Source: Haliclystus octoradiatus (lineage: Eukaryota; Cnidaria; Staurozoa; Stauromedusae; Haliclystidae). Taken from it: 64,000 nucleotides of DNA. Shown here in pieces: positions 11,914 to 26,900 of this stretch (within the stretch, counting starts at the first letter, position 1; each line of letters starts with the position of its first letter). The position numbers were made by a program, and so were the translations under genes. Location: assembly GCA_916610825.1 (NCBI GenBank), contig OU744449.1, forward strand, positions 27,502,728-27,566,727. The letters run 5' to 3'. The notes under the pieces were generated by a model. That model was not told the origin of the DNA, searched no databases, and saw nothing but the letters and a program-made list of their open reading frames with translations.

Positions 11914-14900
11914 ATGGCGGCGGCAGAATCTTTGGGTGTTCTGCCGTTCGTCCGTGGGATTGATTTATCAAGGAATGATCTCGAAGTAAGTACATCACGA
12001 GTTAGTTTTATTTATATTTTATACAATATCAAATGCTTGGCTATTACCTAATCCAAATTTAACCTTTACTGTACGAACTCTAAGAGTGTCCAACATCTAA
12101 AATACAAATCTGAATGAAATTTGGCCTCTCCCTTCCCTGTCTGTTACAAATATTAATCATTTCATAGCTTTTATTCAATTGGTAATTTTCATTGACGTTA
12201 CTATTTAGCAGTGAAACCGCTTTAGTTACAAGAAAGCTACCTAATTTAGTAAAGTTATTTATCCGTACACCATAAGGTCTACGGACTGGCACTGCGGATG
12301 TAACATAATTTTATCAAGATAATCAAAGCCATTAATTAATTTAAAAGATTGTACAATTTAAAGCGTGGGGTGCTATAGTTTGCCTATTTATGAAATTTTA
12401 TTATTTCCTCTACGAATTTGAGATTTATTGTGAACTTTCTGCAAAATGTTTTGCTGGTAATAATCCAAGTATAAATAATGTAGAAAAAACAGTAAAAAGT
12501 GTTTGTGTTTGTTTATGTTTCTCGGTGAGTTATTCCTTGGTAGGCCTGCTGTGCGGTGTAGAGATATTTGATAAAACATGGAAACAGCTATCCTTCCTCT
12601 CTATGAAACACCCCTGAGCTGACAGTTGGCCTATATCTTTCTACCTAAATTATCTAATGAAATTGTTTAACTTTGTCCTTGTGCAAATGTTCTCCCTTTT
12701 TGGCAAATTTTAACTACATTAAATTTTTTTAATTAAAAAGTTAAATTTAAATCTATTCACTATTTTCGGTTTATTATTTTAAAGTCTTATTTCTCATGTT
12801 TTTGACTCATGGTTATGAAGTATCCTTGAGTCTATTCTATGATGCTAAAAAAACGTTGATTTTCACAATCACGATGGCGTATAGATATTGTTGTTTTCAG
12901 AAATTTATCATGATCACATAGTAAAAAAAAGTAATGTAGACGGTGTCGCCCTACCGAAGGCACCCGTACCACTCCTCTATTTCTAGATGAGTGGCTTTTT
13001 TCGCTAAGAGCAATGATTTTAAACGCTCTTTGTTGATCTCAGCCTCGACACTGCAGATCAATTTCAACAGATTTCATGGCAGATAGGTCTCAATTGTCAA
13101 TGCGCAATGATGCGCCGCAGCTACTCACAATGCAATTCCCTCTGGACCATTCCATCCGTCATCCTCAGATGGTACTCATTTGATGTTTCAGATAAAGTCA
13201 AGGCTGAGTTGACCTTAGGGGGATTTGAACCACGGTCGATCAGAAATGATCCGATCTGAAGTTCGGTTGCTCTGCCATCTGAGCTAATCCTCCTCACATA
13301 ATGCTTTGTGGGTAAACAAATCGGGCAAAAAGTACGATAGATTTGAACGAGGGTAACACGTCATACTCATCAGAAACAACAATGATCTTAATGATAATAC
13401 GACGTAATGCATAAATTATGTTCGAAACTCATGGGAACTTGCTGGGCGAAAAGTCACGCTTTAGTTCACAGACCCTATAGTTTCAGAAAAAAACCTCAAT
13501 GCTGGTACGCAGGCTAGTTCATGTGATGATTGAGATCACAGATGATTTGATAACTGATTATTTCCCAGCTTTCTATCAAAGCTTTTTTCAAATAATGTTT
13601 AGTGTAGTTTTTTCTTTTCTATCATTCAACCATGAGTCCGAGCGTAGCTGAGCTATTTTATTTAATCATTTGATGTTTTAACAATTTTCCATTCTATAAT
13701 TTTTATTATGATGTTAAATAAAGGATTACTTTGTTACATGATTGTGAAGTATAGCCTAAATGCAGAAATAGATTTTGGAGTTTATGAATAAATGAATATT
13801 AGTTTAGGACTAATACAGTATTTTCTAATAAAACAAATTTTATCTCTTTTTTAGAATGACCAGTTTCCAACGCGGATTCAAAATATGACTAATCTGCGAT
13901 GGCTCCGTATGGATCGTGCCAATGTAGAAACAATGCCAAGTGAATTATCAAAATTAACAAAGCTGGTACGTAGATACAAAATATTTTACACCCTACCAGA
14001 AGATACCTACTTCAATGTGGTTTAGTTAGTTTATGTCTTTGATAATCAAGTTTTAGAATTGCTTGTAGTTGCTTTTAGAAACAATGGTGCTTGAGATGCT
14101 TAGATCCAAGTTAGTGTGGCCTTGGTGTAGTTGCTATGGCGTTGGACGGAAGGACGGACCGCAGGGTCTCGGATTAAATCCCTGGCTGGAGCACTATAGG
14201 TTGGCATCAGGAAGGGCATCCGGCTATTAAACACACACACAAGCTTCAATATACTAACAAAATAACCAACCACTCCGGTGAAAAAGAGCTGCAAGCTTAC
14301 CCGATTTGTGGATAAATGATAAATCCACAAAAAAAACATAATCATACTGTTGTCCATGTCTGAGTGCTGCGTTAAGTGTTGGGTTAACCTTTGGGCAGAC
14401 TAGGCAGTGGTTATGGGCTTCGCTAGATTACAGGCCTTGTAAATTTGACACTCTTTATTGGTAAATGCCTACTAAACAGGAAAAGCAATAATTGTCCTAT
14501 TTTTATATTGTGTTTGTGCATCACCATCATCTGAATTATCATTTTAAATTTTTATAGGAACATTTATCTCTTGTACGAAATAACATCGACAGTCTTGGGG
14601 AAGATTTACCAAAATTGAGCAATTTGAAAGTAAGACCTTTAAAATCGCAATTCTCATCATACCGTGTAATGTTACTTAATCAGTAGGCTTATATAAATAC
14701 ATTGTTATGCCTCCTTCTATTACCCTGTTGATTCTTTAACCACAGTCCTTTGGTGAATGTGTGTGATGGACATTTGGAATAAAATACTTTGATAGTATAG
14801 CCAAACCATAAAATTCTAAACTTTTGGGGGTAGATCCCAGGTTAAATGTGTAGGAAATATTAACAAATTGTACAGCTTTAGGTTTAGAAAACTGAAACAT

Positions 14901-17900
14901 GAAATATTTCTCTTTGTCAAAACAGTCAATCATGCTAGAGTGATCACCTCTATATTGCAACCACCTGCCTTTAGTGGCCATTCTCATCATATACAAAGAA
15001 ACATTATTATATTAGATTGACCCTGTACTACAGACCAGACACCTATAGCTATGTCTCTGAGCTGGACAATTTATTGAATTGTTCTTGAAAAGTTCATGAA
15101 AAGTGCATGATTTTTGTTTGAACTACTGATGAGCTGTTCATGAACTATATCCTACATGAAATTCTCTTGAAGTTTTGATGCAGGTGATCCTCCCGGAGTG
15201 TAAGTTTTCTAAATATTGTGTTGACAATTATATTTATTATTTTTATCAAAAGGAAAGAAACATCTTTATACAAAGTCATACAATAGATATTGACAAGGAA
15301 CTAGTCCCTGGGGAGCATACCAATGTATCACGTAGCCTGCGTCTGCGTGCAGTCTAAAACCTATCTTAAACAATGCATTGCGGATTTTGAAAACTGTAAT
15401 CTTACTGAATTGAGGCAGTGCTTTTAAATTTAAAATGCCTTCCAATAATTTTTCTGTAGAATTCGTAGGTTTTAAATTAAAGTGTCTGGGAGCATTTCAA
15501 TACCATTTCAATAATAATAATACCTTGTAATAATAATAATGTTCTTTCATATAGCGCAGAAAGCATTATGTTCTAGCTAGGCGCTTTACAAATTTAAGAA
15601 AATAATATAAATTTTGATTTCACCAATTACAGACATTGATATTTCATATGACAATTTGCTACAACGTAGATCCATAAAATAAAAATATAGAATTGTCTGA
15701 TGAGGAAATAGAACACCCAATAGAATGCCTACGTAGGCCTACGATGAGAACCAAAGGCCTGCGTAGGCCTTCCATTCTAATGCGTTTTCAGTAGGCATTC
15801 AGTAGTGATTCATTATATCCTAGATGGACTCAAAGTGATGATATTGTTCTGTTTTTCAGGTGATAAATGCCAGGCATAATCGTATTACCAATAATGGAAT
15901 ACCTATGGATGTGTTTAGTCTTGATGATCTGTTAACTGTTGTAAGTTGAGCGAAGTACATCTGTGTTCGTTTTTTGTTATTGAGGTATCTGCCGTATACC
16001 CACTGATATTATTATGGCATCTAAATTGGTTCTGAAAAGGTAGTGATATTAAGTGGATTGTGTTATTAAGTCAAGAGTAGTGATAGTGATGGGCTACATT
16101 GAATAATTATTTAATTTATTTCTGTCACTGCAAAGCTACGTAAACATCAGTTGGTATTCGTTCTATGACTGCATCGATAATTGAAATAGTCTATCAAATA
16201 AAAAGATTTATATTCTACGGCAGGTGTGTCGCATTTATAATTAATTTGTCATTATTTTCTACTTTGTGTAGGATTTGAGTCATAACAATCTGGAAGAGGT
16301 AAAATGCTGAAAATTTCAAATTCAAAAGTTCTCGATTCTTATATTTCTTTTTAATTACCAGATCTAAGAGAATTCTCAGAGATCTTTGGAGGATTTCAGA
16401 CAATTTCTACTCATGCATAGCTTGTAGGCCTATAATTGTTTTTTCATTGAATTATGACTAATTTGATTGCCTAATACTCGAGATGCTAGCCATCAGGGAG
16501 TTGCACCCCACATTAAACGTGCAAACTGACTCATTGAAGTCAAAATTTTTCACATAATGTATTTCCGTATAAATGCAATAGTCATTGTCTGTCTTGTATC
16601 CGTACGTAAAATTTCATTGTTATTATTATACAATAGATTATGTAAATTAGATTATTTTTTTATACTATATATTCCATGTCAATTTTAAATTTATTCTCTT
16701 TCGCTTGAAAATGATATATGACATATCGAAGCGTCGCAATTCTCAGAGTTTTCTTTTGTCGCTATCCTTTACTTTAAATGTTTTACTAAGAAACTACTAA
16801 TAAAGAAATTATTAAACTATTATTAATATTTGTCTTCCCATGTTTGAGTATTATGCGATTAAAAGTTGGTTACTCTAGTGGATGTTTGGTGATATTGATT
16901 TAAAACATTTTTTATCAAAAATTAAACATTATTTATATTCTTCTTTCCATCTTTTTGACACCAGGTACCAGAAGACCTTGAGAATGCAGATGAGTTGTTG
17001 GTGCTAAATCTTAGCAATAATAAGTAAGAAAAAAGTTTATTGAAAATAAATATGGTTATTAACAGATAATGTTATTATGTTAATTAACTTGATGATGAAC
17101 ATTGAATTTTTGTTTTTTGCATTTATCATTTAGTCACAAACCGGGTAAGCTAGTAGCTTTTTTTACCGGGGTGTTTTGTTAGTTAGTTAGTTTTGTTTTT
17201 GAAGCGTGTGCAAGTTTAATTGCCGGATGTCCTTGCTGAAGCCAAAGCCAATAGTGCTCCCTGCTAAGGATCGAGCCCAAGACCCTGTCGGCCGAGGTTC
17301 AACGCTCTACTAACAACTGCACTACGGCCACTACTCGGTTTAGGACTCGGTTGCGATATAATAAAGTAACTACAACCAAAAATACTATATCATAGTACTT
17401 TCACCTCTACAAAACAGAGACCACCTGTTTTAGATGGGACTCGATAAAATGGGGATCGCAGGTGTCGAACACATTGAGAGCAATATAATTACAAAACGTC
17501 ACTCGTTAAATCAAATTTTTCTAATAAAACGTCACAAATGATTTATCACAAATTTTAGTACTGTATCTAGAATGCTTATTTTACATTTTTGCTTGAAAAA
17601 AAAATATACAAACTTTTCCACATACCTAGAAAAATGTTTTTATTAAACTTTTGTTATTTTGATCTGAAAAATTCTCCAATGAAGAAAAGATATCCATGCA
17701 TGTTCCTGTCCTGTGTTCTGTATATAGTATAAATGATTCACAATCCAATCGTTTCAATGAAATTGTGTCCTTTGTTGAATCAGTAACTTTGACAATTCGC
17801 ATGCACTCTGATATCAAAACATTTGGTCGCATGATCAAATTTATTTTGTAGATCTTTTGCTAACGTGGATACCTCAGTTATATTATTTGTTAGTTGGCTT

Positions 17901-20900
17901 ATGTAGAATGTGAAACTTGCATACAGTACTGATTATTTCAAATTGCTTTAATATGTGTTATAACTTTTCATTTTATTTTACAGAATTTCAAGCATTCCAA
18001 ATCAGGTAAGTCTTATAAAATCTTGTAATTCCTACAAATATCTCTACGGATTTTGAAAATCTGAGAACCTACTGGAGACATGCTGAAAACTTACTGAATT
18101 TGCCTCTTTCAAGTAGGGATTGTGCAATCAAAAGTGAAACCAAATGTTAAAATAATTACGAAGCCCTGAAAGAACGAACTCTCTGACTTGTAAGTGGGTC
18201 ACGATGGAATTGCCCCAATACAGCACGGTCACCAAACACAATTGGACAAACTTACAAATTTCGCTGCGGACCGGGTGACTGCGTTAGTATTAATAAGTAT
18301 AATGTTAATGATACCAAATTTCCAACAGGAACCCTGTCCAATAGTGTTTGGTGACCGTGCTGTATTGGGGCAATTCCATCGTGACCCACTTACAAGTCAG
18401 AGAGTTTGTTCTTTCAGGGCTTCGTAATTATTTTAACATTTGGCTTCATTTTTGTTAACAGTTGTTTAGATTGATACGAGGAACATTATTATTCAAAATA
18501 ATTCAACAGATATGAAAAATTAAGTAAATTAGAAAGAGTTGAATAGCCGTGACCAACTTATCGCATTCGGCGATGTTCCCCGATCAGATACGGAAAACAT
18601 GAAACTTCTGTGAATTCTTAGCAAAAATTGATAGAATTTCCCAATTGGTCATCTTAAGATAGAGGTTATCAAAATCTAGATTAAATTGTCTTGTGATTTT
18701 CAATTTTGTTTCACTTACCAAATGTCATATATTATTGTTTTCAGTAGATAATTAGTAGCGATTGATCAGTATTATATCCAAGTATGATGATTGCATTCAA
18801 ACCTTTTTTCATTTCTTACTTTTATTTTGCAGCTATTTATGAGTTTAACCGATCTCAGTTTCATTGATTTAAGTAACAACAAATTAGGTATTTCTATTAT
18901 TTATGCATCAACAGTATTAATAAGCCACTAACATCTCTGTTAGAAAATGTAATGATTAACTGAGTTACGTTTACGTTTTGTAGAAACAATACCACCACAG
19001 CTTAGAAGACTCACAAATCTGCAAACTCTTGTAAGCAATACTTTTTCAAGCAACCATTTTCAAAATTATGCTACAGTATTGAATACAGTTTAGTAGTTGT
19101 GAAGTTTAGACAGTTACATTATAGAAATGTGCCGTCCCTCTTTCACTTGTCATATGTCACAAAGAACGGCAAAATCATGGTCAGACATCACATAGCTGAC
19201 AAAGAAACTTGTAAATAAGACAATTCACCATACAAAACATTATGAAAGATACTACTTGTCCATACTCCCTCAAAGTTTCTTGCACTTGTCCATCAAAATT
19301 TCTCCTTCGGTTGCCAATGAAGTATGTCATGCAGCCGTTGTGGAGCATAAAAACTTTGATCTCTTTACATGGCCTAGAAAGACATCTGATGTTAATCATA
19401 GCAGAGATAGATGTTAAAAATTTAGCTGTCAATAATATGTTGGGCCAATACAGTGTCACCCATTTGAATGCAAGAGTTGCCTATGTTTTTGTTGTATATA
19501 TTCAAAGTTTGTTTAAATAATTATTTGACTACAGTAGTAGTGATTCAAACAGTATCCCCTATTCAAGGTGACCATATTAACAGTAGCAGTTTCAGATAAA
19601 ATTAATTGCATTGTTTTGGTGGACACCAAAATGATTTGAACTAGCGTTTAGGGAACCTGCAGAGTACTGGCTTAGTACACTATTCAATTATGTGGAAATG
19701 ATAGCTGTGAGCAGTGATAGATCATTCCTCCTTTAATGATAGGTTTTTTTTCAATGCCTGGTTGATTACCATGCCCAGGTATTGAATTGTGTCCATTTTT
19801 CTTCCAGATTTTGAACAATAATCCTTTACTCCATGCTCAACTCAGGTGTGTTACATTTCAATAATATTTGTTTTAATTCTCCCGTGTTTGTTTATCATGG
19901 TGTTCATTCATCTCTTGAACTGTTTTTTATTTGTTTATCTTCTGTCATTTTTTAGGCAATTACCTTCTCTCAGCCAACTCCATACACTGCACCTAAGGAA
20001 CACACAGGTAAATATGGTGTTTAACTTTTTGGGAACATTTGAATGTTTCGTTAAAACAAATTGGTTAAATGTGTTGAGAATATTTGACAAGTTATTTGTT
20101 TGTGAGGCTTTTAAGTTTCCTTTGAAGGCGCAACTGACTAAGAGTTGTTTATCAGCTCAACCAAATTTCATATAACTTTGTATATGTTATTTTCTGTGAA
20201 AATAAACAATCGTTTGTCAGGCTATGACTGAATCAAATATGACAATGATGATTGGTTTTGTATCAATAGAATGGCAGTCAAACCATGTGAAAATATTGGA
20301 GAATTGAGATTCCCTAATTTTGTTTTGATGATTCCCTTCTGTAACTTTCATGCCATTTTTATTCTTTCAGAGAACATTGTCAAATATGCCAAATAAATTA
20401 GACAACCTTGAAAATCTGACAGGTAAAGCCAACTTAATCGATATTTCATTTAATTCACCGAGCACAGTTGCTTAACCCATATCTCATGCATAGCTTAACG
20501 CAAGCCGCAAGCACCAAATTAGAAGTTAGAGAACAATAGCAGTGCTTGGTGAATTGGTATTTAAAAACAAAAAGATTCATAATTTAAGACTTAAATATAT
20601 TAGCTAATAATGTGCGATGTATTCTTATTATAGATGTTGACTTGTCTTACAATGATTTACCAAGAGGTGAGTTAGTGATAATCTTTATTCAATCACAATG
20701 TGCCGACTTGATGTCATGGCCAGGGCTTTGGACCTTTTCCTGCAATGGTGTTAGGTTTATTTCCTAGCATCTGACCATCATACACTAAAATATAAATCGC
20801 AGTGAAAAAGTTTTATTTGAGAAGCTGATAATGCATTTCATTGCAATATTGTTTTTGCAATATGCAAGTCTTTTTCGTTTTTCATTCCAAATGGAAAAAC

Positions 20901-23900
20901 ATTTCAAGTCCTTAATAATCAAAAGTGCTATTCCTCTTATCGTTGAAATTGTTTATTAAATATAGAGCTAGAAATGGCAGTTCTCATTATAATTTATATA
21001 TATATATATATTTTTTTCGTTTATGTTTAGTTCCTGAACCTATATACAGGATTACAAGTTTGAAACGTCTTGATCTGAGTCATAATTCCATCACAGAATT
21101 ATCGACTTTAATCGGTATGTATGTTATTGGTATTTTTCCAATGGTATTTTTTTTCTAATGATGTTGTAAGTTCTTGCAGATTCATAAGCTACATTACGTT
21201 CACTCGCAGATTGACAAATATTATAGTTTTGCAGTTAAGTCTTTTTCTTTGATTGAGTGGGACAACATTTTCCCATAAGTCCTGTTAGCCTGTATGCTGG
21301 GCGTCTGACATTATCATACCGGGCAAGGAGGTTTGCCTAGGCCGTAACAGCCAGAGTCCAACAAAAATGGAAACCCTGGAATCCTAGATTCCGGAAGGCC
21401 TAGGCAAATTCATAAGCAAATTGATATTTTAAGATTTATTGGTCAAACTTCAACAAAATAATTCAGAAGAAAATGTTGAAATGCCTCTAGGATTCCAGAA
21501 GGCTGAATCTTTTATTGGACCCTGCTCCCAGTGATGCCATCTTATTTTGCGGCCCAATGTAACCCCAATCAGACAAAAAAAAGAATTTCGCAACAAGGTT
21601 CAAAACTAAAAGTTACTCATAGAGTACTACTTGCAATTTATGACATAAGTTTTTAATGTGACAAAGTTGTAGTGGTTTTATATTGTATTAGTGTCATCGT
21701 ATATTTGTCTATTGTTAATCATTTCCTGTAAATCTATATGTGTGTAAACTGTACCACGTAAACGCTCTCTTTCGCCTCTTACTATCTTACTGTACGGTCG
21801 TGCCTGTTGTATCAAAGAGCTCTGACTAACGGCCATAGTAGCCCTTAGCATCTCTCCCTGTAATGTCAGCAGACACGGCCTACCTTATCATAATAAAGAG
21901 AATTAACATTATGGATTGTGTCGTTATTTAATCTTGCACAAAGTCTCTTATCTAGATTTGTCCAATATTATTTAATTTGTCTGTTTTATAGATTCGTGGA
22001 CTAAACTAGAAACATTGAATTTATCACGGAATGAGTTGACTGCTTTACCAGTAAGTTTTGTCATTTCGTTGATTAATATGTATTTGTAATAAATGATAGT
22101 ATTGTTGAAAATATTTTATAGTGGTCAATTGATCTAGTAAAGATACATTCGCTAATATAATCTATAATACATAATTTAAGAGCAAACTGAAAACCCATCT
22201 ATTTTGTATATTGTTTCCATAATAGTTAATTGTTGCTCATTTTATGTAATCTTCATAACTTACTTAATTATATTTTTTAATTCATTACCTATGTTTGTTG
22301 TTAAAGATTGTGAAGCTCTTCGAATTACATAACGCTATAAGCATTATTTAAATCTTATATTTCTTATTATATTTTTTATGACTGTGATAGTAATTGCTGA
22401 TTTTATGATTTTATATATTTTTAGAACACAATTTGCAAACTAACAAGTCTCAAGCGACTTTTTGTAAACGGTAAGATGATAATTAATAAAAATATTATGA
22501 CAAACATTTACGGTAGGCCTACACTAAACTCAATTTTTAATTTTAATTGTTGAACAGCAAACAAATTGAAATTCGAAGGAATCCCTGTTGGAATTGGCAA
22601 GTTGCTTAATTTGGTAAGTGATGCATTTGTTTTGATCTTGACAACTGTGACTTTCTTTTTGGATTTATTATTTATCCACAAACCGGGTTTTTTCATTGGG
22701 GTGGTTGGTTAATTTGTTAGTATTTTGAAGCTTGTGTGCGTTTAATAGCCGGATGTCCTTCCTGATGCCTTACCTATCGTGCTTCTGCCAGGGATTGAAC
22801 CCGAGACCCTGCGGGCCGTGGTCCAATGCCCTAGCCATTACGCCAAGGCCGCAATGTTGTTTACTCATGTGACATGCCGGTGCACACATGTTTGTGTTTG
22901 TTTGTAAATTGCGTTTGTAATTTGTGGTTTTGTTTGTTTACTCACGTTGTATTACTGTTATAAATAAATTATGATATGTATAAAACATTGACAACCAGTT
23001 TAAGGTTTATTGTAGACATTCCTCTTACATAAAACCTATATCAATCATCAATGTTACAGATTTTGCCAAATTTATTCTACTCAATCTAGATTTTCAAATT
23101 GCTTGCAAGGTTGACCTAAATAGTTCTATACTAAAATGACCCAGATGACCAATAAATAAAACGTTAAATTTACATGCTGGAAACGTTTCCTGAGACCCTC
23201 TAATTAACCCTCTATACAGTGGAACCTGTATGTAACAGCCAGCTACAAGAGGTACATAAATTGACCATTATAGACAGCTGGCCTTTATATACGGGTTTGA
23301 TTCGATAGAAAATACTATTCTAGACATTGCAAGAGTGGCCACTATAGACTGGTGGGCTTTATATAAATGATTGATTCAATAGAAAATACAATTTGAGACA
23401 TTGTGAGAATGACCACTATTGTGTGACCACATGTGACCATTATAGACAGGTGGCCTTTATGTACAGGGTTGATTCAATAGAAAATACCATTTTAAACATG
23501 CCACAAATGTCCACTATAGACAGGTGGCCTTTATGTACAGGGTTGATTCAATAGAAAATACTAATTTATCCATGCCACGAATGACCACTATAGAAAGGTG
23601 GCCTTTATATAAAGGTCTAATTCAATAGAAAATACTATTTTAGTCATGCCACGAGTGACCACTATAGACAGGTGGCCTTTATATACAGGTCTAATTCAAT
23701 AGAAAATACTAATTTATCCATGCCACGAATGACCACTATAGAAAGGTGGCCTTTATATACAGGTCTAATTCAATAGAAAATACTATTTTAGTCATGCCAC
23801 GAGTGACCACTATAGACAGGTGGCCTTTATGTACAGGGTTGATTCAATAGAAAATACTATTTTAGTCATGCCACGAATGACCACTATAGAAAGGTGGCCT

Positions 23901-26900
23901 TTATATACAGGTCTAATTCAATAGAAAATACTATTTTAGTCATGCCACGAGTGACCACTATAGACAGGTGGCCTTTATGTACAGGGTTGATTCAATAGAA
24001 AATACTATTTTAGTCATGCCACGAGTGACCACTATAGACAGGTGGCCTTTATGTACAGGGTTGATTCAATAGAAAATACTATTTTAGTCATACCAAGAGT
24101 GGCCACTATAGACTGATGGGCTTTATATACAGGTCTAATTCAATAGAAAATATTATTTTAGACAAACCAAGAGTGACCAATATAGAGACAGGTGACCGCT
24201 GTATAGAGGTGACCGTTATAACAGGTTTGACTGTACAAAGACCACCTTTCTATATAGGTCATTGTGTGTTAAGAGTGGTTTTACGATGAACAGAAGTCAA
24301 TACCTTGTTATGTCTTGTTGTAGGAAGTTTTTATGGCTGCTTGGAATGGACTGGAGTGTATTCCGGAAGGTGTTTGCAGGTGAGTTATTATACTAATTAT
24401 AAATAATACTATTCTATACTGTGGAATTATGTTTATTCAAATTAATAGTGCAGCTAATTGCAGTTGGTAGATTTAAAAAATAAAGTAATTTAGACGATGT
24501 CGCCCTACCGAAGGCACCCGTACCACTTCTCTATTCCTCTATTACTAGAGGAGTGGCTTTTTTTGCTAAGAGCAATGATTTATACGCTCTTTGTTGATCA
24601 CAGCCGCGACACTGCAGATCAATTTCAACAGATTTCATGGCAGATAGGTTTCGATTGTCAATGTGCAACGATGCGCCGCAGCTACTCACAATGCAATTCC
24701 CTTTGGACCATTCCATCCGCCATCCTCAGATGGTACTCATTTTATGTTTTAGATAATGTCAAGGCTGAGTTGACCTTCGGGGGATTTGAACCACAGTTGA
24801 TCAGATATGATCTGACCTGAAGTTCGGTTGCTCTGCCATCTGATCTAATCCCCCTCCTCTGGTAGATTCTGTAAATACAAATTTACAAAATGTAGATCGA
24901 TATGAGCTGTCAAATTCATAAATCGTTGTAAATTAAGGTTGAATTCAATTATATGTGAAATTGTTTCCTCTGATAAATTACTCTCAGACGATTGTTTCGT
25001 ATACCTCTGTCCTTTCCCTTAACTTGAATGTTTCTTTTACTATCGTGTAACATTTATTCTCCTTTCAGATGTATGAAGCTTAAGAAACTGATACTACATT
25101 CAAACTGTTTGGTTACGTTACCAGAGGGAATTCATTTTTTAACAAATATCGAGGTTGGTATTAAAATAATGTTTTGTCTTTAATGTTTCCATCAATTTTC
25201 TATCCAAGTAGCATTTATTCGGTCAAAAAAGTTACCGTACTTACTTTCAAATGTCACACGTCAGAAATAATGAATGTTTCAAGTTACAGGTATTCTTCTT
25301 AGCAAACCCGGAAAATGTAACCTGCTCATAGACTCACAGTATGTTACTTTACTTTTTCACCAAGTTTACATTTTGACAGTGAGTCTGCGAGCAGGCTAAG
25401 GAATATAGGGGTTCAAAGTTTAAGTGACATCATTTTGCCTTGGATATTATCATCTTAATTTGAACTCTTTTTAGAAATTGGATGTCAGAAATAATCCAAA
25501 ACTTGTCATGCCACCAAAACCAATTTCTCAAAGTGAGGCTGACGCTGAATTCTATAACATTGATTTCTCTTATCAAGCGCAATTGCGTCTTGCTGCGGGA
25601 CAACCTGCATCATCGTCACCAGGTAATTAATTCATCAATTTATACTAAAGTCACATAAAAGATCTAGATGTAACTTGACCATTATATGCAGACGACCTTT
25701 AAATACGGGGTTGTTTCAATAGAGTATTTTTGAATACATTACTCGAGTGACCGCTATCGACAGGTGGTCTCTATATTCAGGTGGTCCTTATTGCACTCAG
25801 GCCAACAACAGTCCTATATTGGAAATTTCACAATCCTAGATTAGCAGGAGTGTAGAGCAAATTCGAAAAACATCGATATTTTTATGATTTATTGGCCAAA
25901 TTTCAGCAACAAATTCAGCAGTAAATTATTGAAATGTTCTTGGATTCTAGAAGGCTTGTCAGGCACTGCTTGGCTGTGTATTTAATTACGACGATAACAA
26001 GCAAGACCAGTTTTACTGAGTTCTCCACAGCTGAATGCTAAAACTGAAAAAAATGTAAACATGTTATGATCACTAAGCCTGCAAGACCTACATTTTATCA
26101 TAGTAATAATAAAATAACAATATTTTCTTTCTATTTCTATTCCATTATGGTTTATTTTCGAATATTTTGCTTTCAGCTTCAAAGGATCCAATCGCCAGAA
26201 AGGTAAGCACAAACACAGAATGATTATAATTAGATGATTATAATCTAATTGTCATAGGTATTCGAAAGACTGAAATAACTTGCGAGAATGTTTGTTTTCT
26301 TTTGTCTAATTATTTATCATTTTGTGCATTGAATTCTAACCAAGAACCTCATGCAACTTATAATTGATTGTTATATAATTTATAATTCAACAAGTTCTAT
26401 TCTTAATTCTATATTTATGTTAATTAATTCTATATTTATGTAAATTTATTCTATATTTATGTTGATTAATCCTATATTTATGTTAATTAATTCTATATTT
26501 ATGTTAATAAATTCTTTATTTATCTTGATTAATTCTATGTTTATGTTAATTAATTCTACATTTATGTTAATTAATTCTATATTATGCTGATTTTCAGTTA
26601 AGACTCAGAGGTAGAAGATATCAAAGTTTCACTGAAGCTGATAAAAAAATCAAAGTGAGTGTAAAATATTGATACTGTAGTTGAAAATTATTTCTCTCTG
26701 CTTTCAGATCTCCTTCTTCACTAATGTTAATATCTGATATTCTGATTCTAGTAGTGCCTTCCCGGTAGTTGAAGGTTGATAGTCATTGAATAATAGATCA
26801 ATATGGAATTTGAGCAATTCAATTGGTTAACTAGCAGTCAGGCTCAATGAATATCGACATAACAACCTCGGCAGACGTCAGTCATTTTCAGCTGATAATA

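Larger units (their letters stand above)
11914..25622 (+). other. FLII: FLII exons 1-20: leucine-rich repeat half
   Basis: Exons: 11914-11985, 13855-13965, 14558-14629, 15860-15940, 16272-16298, 16965-17023, 17984-18005, 18833-18887, 18984-19030, 19808-19845, 19956-20007, 20371-20422, 20634-20666, 21031-21114, 21992-22050, 22425-22470, 22558-22613, 24324-24379, 25069-25153, 25475-25622. Repeats read LxxLDLSxN style: [43 protein letters not shown]. The block closes with KLDVRENPNLVMPPKP-like text (here [13 protein letters not shown]), diagnostic for FLII. Exons tend to hold one repeat or half of one. Confidence 0.94.

Noticed and set aside
12939-13295. tRNA gene predicted from A and B boxes
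   Set aside because: The tRNA-like head is followed by a shared body of about 280 bp present in several copies, so these are SINEs rather than tRNA genes.
19181-19520. Overlapping open frames on both strands
   Set aside because: Both lie in a dispersed repeat and are not preserved in its other copies.
21725-21920. Possible LTR-like end (AATAAAGAG followed by a short tail)
   Set aside because: No second repeat, no clear boundaries or target duplication, and no linked genes; not supported as an element.
23583-24174. Regularly spaced repeats that could suggest a CRISPR array
   Set aside because: The units are directly adjacent 74-bp copies with no unique spacers, bounded by MITE ends in an animal intron.
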